Part shown: positions 11,783 through 23,608 of the stretch, in pieces | Layout of the letters: each line of letters begins with the position of its first letter | Numbering within the stretch: position 1 is the stretch's first letter | NCBI RefSeq assembly: GCF_033439725.1 | Contig: NW_026944386.1 | Span: 4,092,001-4,156,000, forward strand | Source: Neurospora tetraspora | Lineage: Eukaryota; Ascomycota; Sordariomycetes; Sordariales; Sordariaceae | DNA: 64,000 nucleotides | Direction: 5' to 3' | The notes under the pieces: model-generated | What the model was told of the DNA's origin: nothing | The model's input: only the letters and a program-made list of their open reading frames with translations | Database searches by the model: none | Position numbers and translations under genes: made by a program

Positions 11783-12791
11783 AATGACAAGTTGAAGGCG
11801 AAGACCGGAAGCTGGGGAGGATGACCGAGGAAGTGTGCCGAAGTGTCCAAACGAAGATGCATTCTCGGCGGTTTGGCTAATTCTTTAAATAGTTGTCAAC
11901 AGGACGACGACATCGCTACCTCCAAAGACCCTTTCACGATGCATACATTTCCGGCAGAGTTTACCTCGACGATCTCTCTAATACGGCCGAAGTACTGCCA
12001 TCAAAAATGACGTTAGGTGCTTTCGATACCCCCCTCAGCGGCCGGGACGGTACAATATTCCGAGGCCATCGACACATGTGATTTTGGTACCAAATACCGC
12101 CATACCACCCTTGGCGGACTTGCCCATATGACTTGCATGAACGCCAGATGTGTTTATGCCAAGAGGCAGTCAGAAATCCGGGGCCCCGGGCTCACCCAGG
12201 GTGCCAGTCGTTGGAGATTATGGGGATGCAGCCATGCAAACCGTTGAGTCTAGGTTGGTTCGGTTAGTATGTAGGTGCTTTGTTGGCTTCTGTTACTCTT
12301 CTGGGCCTTCCTTCCGGGGTAGCAACCGGCTTCACAGCGTTGCAAACGGCCCGAATCCTTGCCTCCGATACCCCAGAATCCCCACGTTTTCCATCTCTGT
12401 TGCTACCCCTATTACACCGAGGCAGGTACGCGGCCTTGATATAGGGAGCATTTGGGCTCGAGGTGAAATGGAACACTGGCTGAGAATGGTCGGGCTTTGG
12501 GCAATGCCCAGATTTCCGGTTGGAGAGATGACATGGTTTCAGCTCAAGCGAGAACGAACTGCCAAGTGATTTGTGACATCTGTCTCGAAAGATCATTTTT
12601 GCCCTCGAAGGTTTGAAGTTTTCTCTCTCTTTCAACCTAAACACCATCCTCGGCACCCTCATCATTAAGCTTTGCTCGGTGTCATTCCGGATTACCACTT
12701 GGGGTACATCCACATTCGCTGCAGCTACCTAAAATTCCTCCCCTTAGCTGATGACGAGGAAGCTCACTGCGACTTCTTCGCTCTCCACATC
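11783..12791. other. intergenic, 1 kb
   Basis: Promoter of the AA13 gene on the left (minus-strand TATTTAAA near 11881-11890) and downstream sequence of the second secreted-protein gene on the right. Open frames are short and motif-free. No RNA gene or repeat was recognised. Confidence 0.45.
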
Positions 12792-13433
12792 TCATACTAT
12801 TTCATCCGTCGCTTCCTCCTCCTCTTGTGATGGCGGCGGTGCCTCAACAATGGCCCCATCAAGCTCCATCATCCCCTCGGCTGGTCCGACACAAGTCACG
12901 TCCTCCGTAATCACCTCGGGACAGGCCATATGGAATTCGCCGTATCCGATGGCGTACTGCGACCTAGTGGTTCACCGTTTACTCCCGTCAGCATGTGTCA
13001 CCAGGCCGTAGCCGCTTAAGCGCCAGTGTCAAGTCTGTTGCACCAGGACCAGGACATACCTCGGCGTTTCTGGCGTCCCAGCCCCTCCTTGGCCACTACC
13101 ACACTCCCACGTCTTGTTGAAGGTGATCCGCGCCAGCTCAATGCTGATGTAAAACGTCATCAGAACCTCTCTGTCGCTTGGCAATCGCGTCTCGTCGGGC
13201 AGACAGATGCTATTGAACTGCAAGTCGCAGGTGAAGACGTCGGTTCCGTTCGTACTCGAGCTCAGCACCTCCAGAGAGACGACGCCTGGAGTGTAGGTCT
13301 CGTTGCTGTAGGTTACGTTGACGGAGAGGAGGGTCCAGTTGGGGATGGGTGGGCATTTCGTTCGAGAGAGGGCAAAGGAAAGAGTGAATAGAAACAGAAG
13401 AAGGGCAAAGACGAGGCGACTTGGTCGATGCAT
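12792..13433 (-). CDS. small secreted cysteine-containing protein, copy B
   Basis: Two exons, 13060-13433 and 12792-12963, joined by a 96-bp intron (donor GTATGT, CTGAC branch, acceptor CTAG), give 181 residues. The ATG at 13433 starts a clear signal sequence (LVFALLLFLFTLSFALS). Features are IPNWTLLSVNVTYS, the pair CDLQFNSIC, NKTWECG before a Gly-rich segment, two more cysteines after the intron (MACPEV, VTCVG) and an acidic tail ending EEEEATDEIV. Six cysteines suggest three disulphides. It is a diverged paralogue of the product of 6024-6635 on the same strand, so the pair flanks the monooxygenase and AA13 genes. I do not recognise the family, and no function is assigned. Confidence 0.75.
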
Positions 13434-13790
13434 ACTAGGTCCGATGGGGTCTGGAGTAACACTAACTGCCACAAGTTGATCACCAAGCTATGAGGGAATT
13501 CAAAGAGTTGTCGGTGGAGATTACGTTTCTGCAAGACTGCAAGTCACTGACACTTGGAGAAGCATGGTCAATACGTCGTTGTCAACAACACTTTATCTTG
13601 GCTATTCGACAGTTGGGCCAACGCAATTATCTGTTATCTCATCCCTTCATGGCCAGCTAGGATTGAATGAGTAATGGCTCGCATGGTAGCTTGCGTCCGG
13701 CTGAATGCATTAATTTATATCGATCCGAGGAACTGCAACGGCGGGTTGAAACCGGTGTTTGCCCCTCTCTTCCCCACGTCACCATGAACC
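13434..13790. other. short intergenic region
   Basis: About 360 bp between the start of secreted protein B and the 3' end of the RBR ligase gene, both on the minus strand. It must hold the promoter of the former and the terminator of the latter. Nothing else was seen. Confidence 0.4.
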
Positions 13791-14975
13791 TCACAGACGG
13801 TTGAAGCGGCATCTCCTGCACGCAAGCAAACGACACTGCCGGCACTCATAAATGTATCGTGGTAGCCAGTCGTAACACTCTTCGCATTGGAACCGCCCTC
13901 CTCGCCCTGTCCATCTGGCATGAGCACACTCATGATTCTCGAGCAAGTGCTGCGCAGCTGCCGCTACTCGCTGCTGCCTCACTGGCCCGGGGAGTTGTCC
14001 AGCTCCCGCATCTCGATTGACGTGCCTGTTGGCTTGAGCCATGAGAGCTTCCTCACTATAGAATTCGCAGCGACATGTTTTCCAAATATCTCCACATGCA
14101 TAGCAGAAGTGGGCACCACACGGGCAGGCTACAGGCTATGGTTAGTCTTCCCTTCAAAATGTTGGAACGTTCCAAAAAATCAACTCACTGATGTGATTGC
14201 AGCCATACTTGAGCTCCACCATCCTCTTACAGGAGTGACACCTCTTCCATCCTTCTCTCTCCGCCATAGCGAGCACTTCTTGCGCCGCTGGATCTCCAGG
14301 GCAATCTGTGCCAGTGTGAGCCTGGCCTCTGCAAAGCCCACAGGTCTTGTGTCCACACTTGACACATGTAGCAACATCCTGGCGAATAAAGAGCGGCGGT
14401 ATGAAGAAGGAGCATGTTGGTTGGGAGCAGTATGTTCTGTTGGGAGTCTCGAACTCCAGCTTCTTGGCCAGAAACCTCCCGACCAGCTGTGGCCCCAAAA
14501 GAAAACGGCACTGGTCGAGATTGATTGGCTTGCTGCAGCATCTGGGTGGAAACAACGACTCGTCTGTCATGGCAGCGGTGAATAGCGACACCAAGCAGGG
14601 CCTGCAGTAGTCATGGTGGCATGGAACAGTAGCCACTTCATCGGAGCGGAAGTGGTCTCTGCATATCACGCATTCTCTCTCTGGCGTAGGTTACGGGCAT
14701 GGTGTTGTTGAATGCTGGCGGCTAGCGGCCGCATCACTGGAAGCGGAATTGGTTATGTTGGCACACAATGCACGATCGGACAACACTTGGTTGATGGTGT
14801 TGAGCTCTGCCCTGTATGTAGCAGTGGCGGTCTCGAAGTCTGTTGTCTCGCCCTCGCTGTGTTTCCGTTTCCGGCTGCTTTCTTTCTGAAGGTCATCGAT
14901 GTCTCGGAGTTGAAGCTCAATCACCAGTCTGTGTGTATCAAGGTCTTCGGTGCTGACATCTGGTGAGAGATCCAT
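13791..14975 (-). CDS. RBR (RING-IBR-RING) E3 ubiquitin ligase
   Basis: Three exons, 14738-14975, 14189-14680 and 13791-14128, give 355 residues. RING1 starts at ECVICRDHF and continues with CHHDYCRPCL. The IBR contains CVKCGHKTCGLC. RING2 runs CHSCKRMVELKYGCNHITC and then CGAHFCYACG. The Cys in HITC, residue 245, falls where RBR enzymes have the catalytic cysteine that accepts ubiquitin from E2. It is formed across the 60-bp second intron (donor GTGAGT). The first intron, 57 bp with the weaker donor GTGATG, removes an in-frame TAA at 14691-14693 and joins the N-terminal helical region to RING1. A further Cys/His-rich segment (CYDWLPRYIYECRQC) ends the protein. The start at 14975 is the likelier of two in-frame starts. 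The substrate is unknown. Confidence 0.85.
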
Positions 14976-16668
14976 AGTATGCGTATTTGGGAGTGACTGG
15001 AGGGAGTTTCGATGCCAAGCTCTGATTCCCGATGATGCGTGGAGAGAGGTGAGTGACAAGCGGAGAAGATCAAGACCATGAGCAAGGAAGGGCAACAGAA
15101 GAGGTCCGGGGGAAATGTAAGGAGAGGGCCTGGAACCTATTTATCACCCCCAGGGTTGTCGGACATGGTTGCTTGGGTCTGGGTGCAAGGGAGGTGACGG
15201 CAAGGTGAGCGGGAAGCGACAGACGAGAAAAGAGGGAAAGAGGAGGAAGTTTGGGAAGGGGGGAGGCCCCCTTCTTAACCCCCATGGGGAGGACCCACCC
15301 TGATTGTTGTTTGCTCGGTTGGAGAGTTGGGATGGAAAGGAAAGCGAAGCGCTCACGACGCGGGAGGAGGAATCTGGCTCGCAACCACTTCGGCACAGCA
15401 GCGGGTGACATGATGGGAGTGTACAATGTACTGGAGGCGTAGGATGGGAAAGACCATACGACTCCAGGTATAGAGAAGGTGCGTGGGAACCAAGTCACGG
15501 CCTGAGCGAGGGAACCAACTCAAGAACGGCAATTGTGTTGAGACCTTGATGATAAGACTCAACGGGGAAGAGGTTTTCATTTTCAAGGAAGGTTCTGGCC
15601 TGCACGTATTGAATCGTGGTGGTGTCCCCACTGATGATTGTGGGTGGTCTCCGGTCAAAGATAATCGGTGTATCGCGCCAGAGAGAAAGGCGGATGGACA
15701 TCGAGGTTGCTTGCCCTCAGATACCGGACCGCTGCCACACGGAAGGAAGATGGGCGTGACGGGGAACCACCTACTACACCCAACATCGTTCCTTTCTCTC
15801 ACTTGGCACGCAACCATCTGGATGTAATTGGCGACGAACAGAAGTGCGCTTTCCACCTACATACACTTTGTTGGAAAGGGCAGCCACTGCAGTTCCATGA
15901 AAGACTTCTACTTGCCTAGAGGTGTAGGTACTTTCCCACCTCGCTTTCCCGTCTTTCTGACCTGGTACTCTATTATGTAATCTTTCCATCAATCGCCTCT
16001 GCGAGCAGGGAAGTCACAGCGCTTTTCATCCTCTTTCAGGGCGGGTGCCACTGAAGCCTCCCTGAGCCTCCCTCGTCTGGCGACTGCCCCGGGCGAAGCC
16101 TCTGCGCACGCTCCAGTTGCCCTTTTGGTCCGACTCTGCCGCTGTGTAATCTTCCCCTGCCCTGCTTCCGTCTCCCCGTTCGTTGTCTTTCATTCCTTCA
16201 CTCTTTCCACGCAAAAATCACACTGACCCTCCTGTTGCCTCCTTTCTCGCACACGAGCACACTTACATGTCTAGAGGGAACAACAGTTCCCCAACTGTCA
16301 GGTCCTTCACACCGGTTCGTGTTTTCATCATGATCAGGTATAGCTGTTTGCCCTCATCCCTCGTGGCCCACGGCACCCTCGGGACTTATATACACGGCAG
16401 ACACTTGATCAAGGCAAGGTGGGCATATCTGACAGCCATACTGAAAGACCAGACGTGAAGCGGCCAAATATTGATGTCTGCACAGTTTGAGAGCGTTGGT
16501 GAAAGGACGGTCACAGATGCGGGATACCCCAGCCGACCTTTCATCAGTCCCCGACATACCTAGACACTCTCCCCTTCTCCCTAGCAACCTCAAGCGCTGG
16601 CTGCTTTGCCCTTTACACCTTTTTCTATTTTCTCTCAAGTTAGTCTTTCAAAGTCCAACGTTTCTAAC
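14976..16668. other. intergenic, 1.7 kb, containing a dispersed repeat copy
   Basis: Several overlapping open frames of up to about 160 codons on both strands lack motifs, splice support or plausible composition. One copy of a short dispersed repeat lies at about 15995-16130, listed separately. The right end is the promoter and leader of the dehydrogenase gene. Confidence 0.4.
15995..16130 (+). repeat. dispersed repeat, copy 1
   Basis: Shares long matching blocks with 22235-22333: TCATCCTCTTT(C/T)AGGGCGGG, then CACTGAAGCCT, then GCACGCTCCAGTTGCCC and TTTTGGTC. This copy has about 40 extra bases in the middle relative to copy 2. No open frame or terminal repeats were seen, and the element type is unknown. 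Confidence 0.7.
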
Positions 16669-17801
16669 ATGGCCACTGCCAGCAAAGATCCTTCCAAGTT
16701 CAAGGTGACTCCTGAAAACCAAGCGAGTCTGCCTCACTTCGCCTACCAACAGCTCACATGCAGGCCCAAGCCCATCACCGGCGTCAACCTGAGTAGCAAA
16801 ACAGCCATTGTAACCGGATCCAACACCGGTGTTGGCCTCGAGACGGCACGACAGCTGCTTGATCTGGGTGTCAACAGGTTGATTTTGGCCGTTCGCAACG
16901 AGGCCAAGGGCGCTGCCGCTGCCGCCAACCTGACCAAAGGTCGAGACGTCAAGCAGGCTACCATTGAGGTTTGGAACCTGGACCTCTCTGTCTACGACTC
17001 CATTCTTACCTTTTCTGCCAGGGCCGAGAAGGAACTCACCACGCTTGACATCGCCGTCCTCAATGCCGGCATCGGTCCTGTCACGCGCTGTTTCAACCCC
17101 CACACCGGCCATGACGAGGTTATCCAGGTCAATTATCTCTCCACTGCGCTGCTGGCCATCCTTCTCTTGCCCGTCATTCAGTCCAAGCGCCAGCATCAAT
17201 CCGGTCCCAGCCGTATGACCATTGTCAACTCCGAGGTATCGGGGTGGACAAACTTCACCGAGGTCACGGGAAAGAAGCCAACACCATCCTCGATTCTAGC
17301 CGCTTTGGACGACAAAGATGGGAAAGTCGACATGGTAGATCGGATGTATGTGTCCAAGTTGCTGGGCCAGTTCTTCCTGTCCGAAATCGCAAAGGTGGTC
17401 TCCCCTTCGCTGGCAATCATCAACGCCACATCCCCTTCCTTGGTCCTTGAGACCGAGTTCAACCGCGATCGCGACGGTACACTAATCTACACGATTGGAA
17501 AGCTCGCAATGAAGAAGGTGGCCAACACGGCGGCCGTCGGGGCGCGAATGATTACGGATGCCGCTGTCAACCACGGCGACGAGACGCATGGGCAGATGCT
17601 GAGCTTTCAACAGCTTGTTCCGTGAGTTTAACTTCGGGCCTATGAACGTTAAAAGATATTTGACTGACATGATGCAGCCTGGCACCCATCATCTATACGG
17701 AGGAAGGAACCAAGATCTCAAAGCAATTGTGGGAGGAAACTTTGTCTGAGCTCGAGTTTGCGGGTGTGAGGGATATTTTGGAGAGAGTGAAGAGTTCCTG
17801 A
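16669..17801 (+). CDS. short-chain dehydrogenase/reductase (retinol-dehydrogenase-like)
   Basis: Two exons, 16669-17621 and 17678-17801, give 358 residues. The 56-bp intron has donor GTGAGT (the unspliced form would stop at the TGA within it), a CTGAC branch and acceptor GCAG. TGSNTGVG near residues 46-53 is the NAD(P)-binding turn and NAGIG the structural NAG motif. The conserved serine region reads NSEVSGW. The catalytic segment reads DRMYVSKLL: the lysine and preceding serine are in place, but the tyrosine is three rather than the usual four residues before the lysine. The C-terminal exon is helical and charged. It resembles the fungal SDR group of light-induced or retinol-dehydrogenase-like reductases. 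The substrate is unknown. Confidence 0.88.
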
Positions 17802-18053
17802 GGCACAAGTTCCAGTTCAGACATGTTGTTTCTCTCTCATCGGTACTAGCTACACCTACCTCTAGCCAAGGTAATACCTACCTGTCCTTGCCGACTTCTT
17901 GTATTCAGGTGATAATCAACCCAATTACACCCAGTATGCAATCCTAGATCTTTCTTTCCAGAAACTACAACAACTCATTCGCACTTGCTAGGTAGCTCTA
18001 CAAACATAACCATACGGTGCCCAAGCCCCCTTTCCCTTTCCCTTCCAATAGCT

Positions 18054-19100
18054 CTAATTACCTAAGGTAGTCTTGGATCGATCCGCAAACCGCCTCTGGA
18101 AAATAGAGTTTTCCATCTTTTGACAAGCCAGCTCCCAATCGGTCGTCCACTTCCTGTAAAAGGGCTGGTATCCAAGCAACCCACTTCCAATCCATCTGCC
18201 CAAAACCACGCCCAAGGCGATTGAGATGCTCTGGCCGAACGGCACCCACCCGGGGAAGGACACATACGTTCCACCAGCATCGAATGTCTGTACACCATAC
18301 GCCCTCCTCGTCAAGTAAGCCATGACTGCCCTGAGGTGATAAAAGAGTGGAGGTCAGTAGGTAAGGTAAGGTAATGTTGTTTGTACTCACGCAAAACAAC
18401 TGGAACAAATCAATGTGGCCCGCTCCACGCACCACCACCTCATCCTGATACCCGTACCAATTCTCAAAAAACACGTCGTTGAGCTCACCAAACACGCTAT
18501 CGGTCTTGGCTCCACTCAGCAGAAACTTGACTATGTGCTGCTGCTGCTCCTCCAGCGGAGCCGGATACAAGCGATGGTTCACATACGGTCGGATGCAGAA
18601 CCGACCATCCTCGGGCGTCAAGAAATGGTACTCGTGCTTTTTCTGTCGGAGGGGGCCAGGGCCAGGGCCATTCGTCTTCGTCTTCGTCTCAACGACCAGC
18701 TTGCCCTGCAGGCACTCAACGTATTCCTCTTGCGCCACGTGGAAGTGCATCGGAGGCTTGTTCTTTTCGGAGAAGAAGAATTCGGCGCCCTTGTGCAGGT
18801 TGAAGGTGGCTTCGATGGCGAAGGAGCGCGAGGGGTCGTGGGAGAGCAGACGGGCGGTGACTGCGCCTTTGAGGCTGGGATGGGAGTAGGGGAAAGAGTG
18901 CCCGGTCTGGTTAGTTACCTAGGTATCTATGTTCAGGTGCCCTCTGCCTTTGAGCTTCGTGCTTGCCCTTTTTTCTTATAGCTTGTGCTGAGAGGATTTC
19001 GATATAACATGGCAGGTGGAATAGAGGCAGGCACTCACACTTCTACGATGGTGTCATTCTCGCTGTATTTTACAACCGTTCTGTCCGTGGCGGGCGACAT
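18054..19100 (-). CDS. cupin-domain protein with C-terminal hydrophobic segment
   Basis: Three exons are proposed: 19041-19100, 18387-18906 and 18054-18325, giving 283 residues. Intron 1 (134 bp) uses the less usual donor GTGTGA. Intron 2 is placed at 18326-18386 so that the tail reads AYGVQTFDAGGTYVSFPGW and then a membrane-like segment (SIALGVVLGRWIGSGLLG). A GTGAGT donor at 18390 with the acceptor at 18331 would give a different, less convincing tail. The core HKGAEFFFSEKNKPPMHFHV, then EEYVECLQGKLVV and a His-Arg pair in VNHRLYPAP, looks like a single cupin barrel with candidate metal-binding histidines. Related fungal proteins are mostly uncharacterised. No partner gene is evident. Confidence 0.65.
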
Positions 19101-19391
19101 TGGGACGGAATTGGACTGGTGGGAAACCTAAAGCTGGATGAACGAGGAGCGAGACGACCAGAATAACTGAAGACAAACGGAAGTTAAGAGAAGCCGTGTG
19201 AGAGGTAGAGGGAGGGAGTATCTACGCAGAGGGCAAGCTTTTGTTCTACATTCAACCTGTTTACCACTGGAGTACTCAGCGAAAAGACAAACTTACCTCG
19301 TAGCTATTTCCTCACGGTCTACTGTAGTAGGTAGTATGTAAGTTGGTCACAGATAGAGCTCCGTTTGGATACGCAAACAGCGAGAAGCACC

Positions 19392-19613
19392 CGTAGGCTT
19401 GCGTCTCGCCTCATTGCCCGGATTTCTACCTCTACTAATAGTATAGGTAGCACAATTTGCATTCTCTCTGTAGTTTGAGGGCTGAATGCAAATATTCGGA
19501 ATGATTCCTCTTTTAGGAAGTATTTTGCGAGGATGGGAATGTCCCGTATATGTAGGCTTGCATCTCGACTTACTGCCCGGATTTCTACCAATAATGTAGG
19601 TAGCACAACTTGT
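19392..19613 (+). repeat. pair of imperfect ~65-bp direct repeats, ~155-bp period
   Basis: Copy 1 (19392-19461) and copy 2 (19550-19613) both read GTAGGCTTGC(G/A)TCTCG, then TGCCCGGATTTCTACC, then GTAGGTAGCACAA or a close variant. Differences are mainly transitions and a small deletion. The second copy ends directly at the left end of the inverted-repeat element. Confidence 0.8.
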
Positions 19614-19615
19614 AT

Positions 19616-20037
19616 GAGTAACCCTCCGTGCACCCACCCCTTTGCCTACCTCTACACGCACCCAAATTTTGGAAGCCCTTCCAAGTTTTTTTCAAATCTC
19701 GACCACTTCGACGACAAAAACCACCTCCTCCTATATTCTATAGCTTATTCCTGAGCCCCTTACCATTTCAAGGAATTCCCGAAGATGACGGTTGGTTATA
19801 TTTTCAGTACGTTGCAAAATATGGGCGCTGCAAATGCAATCACCGAAATGACAGAACTCCCACTGATTAATTTTCTCTAGAAGCCTCTTCCCCTAGTGTT
19901 TTAGCTCAAGACTATTTCCATTAACGATTTATAGAAAGGTTGTAACGGCTTTGGTCAAGATGTTAGGCAGTGTCTCCTGTGCCCTGGAAATTTTTGAGTG
20001 CGTGTAAGCAAAGGGTTGGGTGCACGGAGGGTTACTC
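19616..20037. mobile_element. MITE-like element with 30-bp terminal inverted repeats
   Basis: The left end 19616-19645 starts GAGTAACCCTCCGTGCACCC and its reverse complement occurs at the right end, 20008-20037, with one mismatch over 30 bp. Weaker matching continues inward (ACACGCAC). The interior is about 360 bp, AT-richer, and encodes no transposase. No clear target-site duplication was found. A non-autonomous DNA transposon is the simplest reading. A second copy was not seen in this window. The right end lies 36 bp from the 3' end of the broken prenyltransferase gene. Confidence 0.65.
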
Positions 20038-20072
20038 CAAGGTATTGTGATCTCAAAGTAAACCCGAGACAC

Positions 20073-21126
20073 TCAGGCCAGACCAACCATCTGCTGCCAC
20101 CCGTACTCTACCAGTAACCCAGCAGCAATGGCCGCGCCCGTAGGCCAGAACCCCCGCGAGAACCAGGTCCAGCAACTAGCCGGATCCTTCAAGTCCACCA
20201 AGGCAACCATGGCGCCGACCGAGACCACACAGCCGCCGACCGTGACTGCGTAATACGGCACTCACATGCCGCCCCAGTACCCGCTCGCGACAAGAAGTGC
20301 GCTCATGGTCAGGTACAGGCCAAACAAGATGGGTCTCGCCCAGCTACCAAACAGCACCGCCGTGCTCTTGACTCCCACCCTCAGGTCGTCCGCCAGATCC
20401 TGGTCCGCGTAGATGGTGTCAAAGATGACCATCCACACGACGCTGGCGGCCACCAAGGTAGCCGTGCTGGGATCCCGCCAGGGAGCGGGGACGCCCATGC
20501 CGGCCGACCCGACCATGACGCCCCATTTCAGACAGAGGCCGAGGACGAACTGGGCAAAGTGCGTGTGGCGCTTGGCAAACGGGTAGTAGGTGGTGCCGAC
20601 GATGGTGGCGACTGCCGCGAGCGTGGCGTCCCAGGGCAGCGGGAGCAGAAACACGGCCGCGCAGGCGGCCTGGACGCAGGTGAAGAGGAAGGCGGCTTTC
20701 GGGGAGATGGCGCCCCGCGGAATGGGACGCGTCTTTGTGCGGGCGATCTGGGCGTCAATGGGGGCGTCGACGAGGTCGTTCCAGGCGTGGGCGGCGTTGC
20801 TGAAGAAGAAGGAGCCGGATAGGAGGTAGGACCCGACACGGGCGACGGAGGAGAGCGGGAGGTGGTGGGTGGCAGCGGCGTGAATGGCGCCGAAGAGGTG
20901 CGGAGCGAAGACCATGAAGAAGGCCGTGGGCGGGGAAAGACGCGAGAGCTGGATGTAAGGGAACCCAGGAAGTCGGGAACAAGTCAACCCAACCGCCGGC
21001 GTGGTGACCGCCGTATTGTTGAGAGAGTTGTGATTTTGGGAGAGGCTGTTTCTCCTTATTGCTGGCACTGTCGTTGTTGCCACGAGCCAGGAGGGCTGTC
21101 TTGGTGGTTGATATGGTTTGGCTCAT
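20073..21126 (-). pseudogene. UbiA-family prenyltransferase, broken by a frameshift and an internal stop
   Basis: The body is a UbiA integral-membrane aromatic prenyltransferase: the prenyl-diphosphate-binding motif NDLVDAPID appears in NDLVDAPIDAQIARTKTRP, and the second Asp-rich motif in YADQDLADDLRVG. The only usable ATG (21126) opens a frame reading YGGHHAGGWVDLFPTSWVP, which looks like the family N-terminus. The rest (YIQLSRLSPPTAFF and onward) is in the next frame, so a single extra base near 20957 explains the break. A TGA at 20262-20264 then interrupts the frame before two further membrane segments (VTVGGCVVSVGAMVALVD and TGAAIAAGLLVEYGW). The TGA overlaps a GTGAGT, but no acceptor gives a sensible join. 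The original role may have been meroterpenoid or quinone prenylation. Assembly error is possible. Confidence 0.7.
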
Positions 21127-22234
21127 CTTTGCTGATGTTTTAGGTAGAGGTAGTCTTTCGCAGCTGAAAGATCCAGTCTTAAAGAGGAAACGGAACGAGT
21201 GTCGATGGCTTCATTCCCAGGTTGAGAGGACCTTATATATCTCTGCTTGCCAGGGCGTCTAACGCCACATTATGCTCGGTGTTTCTTTCGGGCTGGGGTT
21301 TCAGGGGCTGTCCGCGCATCACGCATCGCTTATGTATCAAAATCCACGGAATGCGCACGGAATCGTCAACAAGCGAAGCATCGACAACGTGGAACGTCTC
21401 ATAGAGTGCATATGTAGGCGGCACTGATGCACGGTCAAAGCACATCGTTCGCTTGAAGGTGTTTACTGGTTTATAAGAAGGACGAACATCCTTCTATAAG
21501 CCATCTTATATCGGAAGAGCATAGGAGAGAATAAGAGATGAGCGGAAGGACGAATCCCAAACTTATAGGTAGTATAAGGTATGAACATTTGAGGTCTGTA
21601 GCCGCTGATAGGCCATGGGTCCGGTCCGAATGGCCACAAATCAACAAGCAAGGAAGGTCTAACAGCCTCGCCTCTTGTTTGCATTGAAGCCAGGGACAGA
21701 AGAAGACGACCGGGTCACTGTTCTGCGTTACGTTTGATCAGCTCGTTGCTGTGACATGCTCGGACTTTGGCCTGTTTTGAGATAGACACTCAGGTCGAGA
21801 CTGTGGCAGCCAGCAGGTCGAGGGGGCGAACTACTACTACCTACTCCTTCCAGTTGGTCAGGTATGATTCTGACTGCGAGTCAACATCGCAAATGGTGCT
21901 CAAGGTGGTGGAAGTGGGGCGGAGAAGGGGTCGTTGTGCGTGAGCTCGGTTGGAACCTGCGTTGGAACATGTGCGCGAACTGGCTGTTAGGTACTGTTAT
22001 CACTGTAAGCAATGCACAAAGTAGCCTAGGTGTGTAGGACTGTAGGTAGGTACGCTACACTTATGCAATATGCAGTTAGGCGTGTTATCCTTGGTAGGCT
22101 CGATTGCAGACAGAGGCTCAGAGGCTCAGAGCAGGTGTGAATGAAATTTCACGAAACACTTCTACTTTTCTCCTGGGAATTTGACGCCTTCCTTCCCCAG
22201 CCGAATCCCCCCATTCACCTTCTTGCTGACTTGA

Positions 22235-22333
22235 GCATCTGCGATCTGGGAAGCCATAGCGGTGTTCATCCTCTTTTAGGGCGGGGCCCACTGAAGCCTA
22301 CCTTCTCCGCACGCTCCAGTTGCCCTTTTGGTC
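22235..22333 (+). repeat. dispersed repeat, copy 2
   Basis: Matches 15995-16130 through GCATCTGCGA, TCATCCTCTTTTAGGGCGGG, CACTGAAGCCT and GCACGCTCCAGTTGCCC followed by TTTTGGTC, with a deletion of about 40 bases relative to copy 1. Orientation is the same. No associated gene was recognised. Confidence 0.7.
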
Positions 22334-23510
22334 AAGAGGGTCAATTGTGATTGGGTGAATTGTCCTTTGTAGTCAAGGAAGGTGAAGGTACACTACAGTG
22401 CCGGAAAAAAAAACGCCCAACTCGAAATTTCCCCGCAAGAAAGATCCAAAAGTCAGGCTCGACACTCTTCAATTTAACAACTTGATTAACGTCCAAATGC
22501 CGATACACTCTTCGAGAAAGCTCTTCTCTCTTTTCTTCCCACACAAATTCTTGTAGCTGGCAGTTTTTATTCGTTGATAGTAGTAAAAGAGAGTAGCAGA
22601 GAAAGGTGCAAGGGAGGCGTGGGAGGTAAGTTAGTTATAGTGGACTTATCGGGGCTTTCAGTGGGTCAAAGCCAAGGTAGCGTCCTCCAGGAGTTCCAAG
22701 TGGAAGTTTACCACCCTTTTTTGTTGAGTTTTTCATTACACCAGCTGCTGAGCGCTGTTGTTTCTTTGATACGTCAATGCGATCGGTTTTCGTGGGAAAT
22801 GACGGATTGGGCGTTTTTTTCACGGCTTCCAGTGCGGCGAACTATGTCTACGACCAGAACTTGTCAATTTTCTGCTCGGTATCTCACCAAATGTATACGC
22901 GTTGTCCATAGCTTCCTCGTTGCTTTGAAGCTGTATGTTGGATGAGGTCGAGGTCGGGGCTTGGGCTTGGAAGTTGGCGCTGGCTTTGGCGTTTCTTTCT
23001 CCGCTCCCTTCTCTCTACCACGAGCATTTTGTTATCCTTCTTCTCCCCTTCCGACATCTATGGGGCGCAGTATGATCCTCTTGAAGGCGGTACTGTAATG
23101 TGAGAAGCAAACTAGGGCGTCAGTGGTGGCTATGGTATCGAGATCGACTTGAACTGAAGAAGCGGCCGGAGCTGAGGAGTTGACGGAAGGAAGCATCGTC
23201 TTCGTTTGAGGCGATGAGTTTTGAGACACAAACAGCCAGCCCCCTTGAATCCTCTGGTCTCAAGCTCCTTAATGGACGGCCTCTACCGGCTCGACTGTTG
23301 ACATGAATGATGTTTTTCATCCCATGATTCCATGATCCCATGAGTCCAGTCTCACGTTCTCTTCCAACACGCGGTGCCTGCCGCTCCTGCCCGGGCCTCA
23401 ACTGCCTGCCGCCTCCGCCGCTTTTCATCATGCCCCTCTTCGTCCCAACTCCCACCGGTGACCGGCCTATGGGTCTGGGGTATATAAGATCCTTTTTCTG
23501 CGCACCTTCC

Positions 23511-23608
23511 CGTGGCCCCGGTTAACACTACATAATCTGGCGTATTGTCGTGCAGTCCGCGGCCGTACGGTAGCGTGGAAGTTACCGGTTCGAATCCGGT
23601 ACGGGCCA
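23511..23608 (+). tRNA. tRNA-like Pol III gene, isotype unresolved
   Basis: A perfect T-arm is present (ACCGG, loop TTCGAAT, CCGGT, matching the B box GGTTCGAATCC), followed by ACGGGCCA and, within three bases, a T-rich Pol III terminator (CTTTTCTTTTT). TATATAAG at 23481 lies about 30 bp upstream of GTGGCCC, which can pair with GGGCCAC at the 3' end. The span of about 95 nt would require an intron or long variable arm. I could not fold a convincing D-arm or anticodon arm, so the isotype is not named, and a degenerate tRNA is possible. Confidence 0.4.

Larger units (their letters stand above)
19101..20072. other. intergenic, rich in repeats
   Basis: Holds a pair of ~65-bp direct repeats (19392-19613) immediately followed by a 0.42-kb element bounded by 30-bp inverted repeats (19616-20037), both listed separately. 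No protein-coding gene is supported here. Confidence 0.6.
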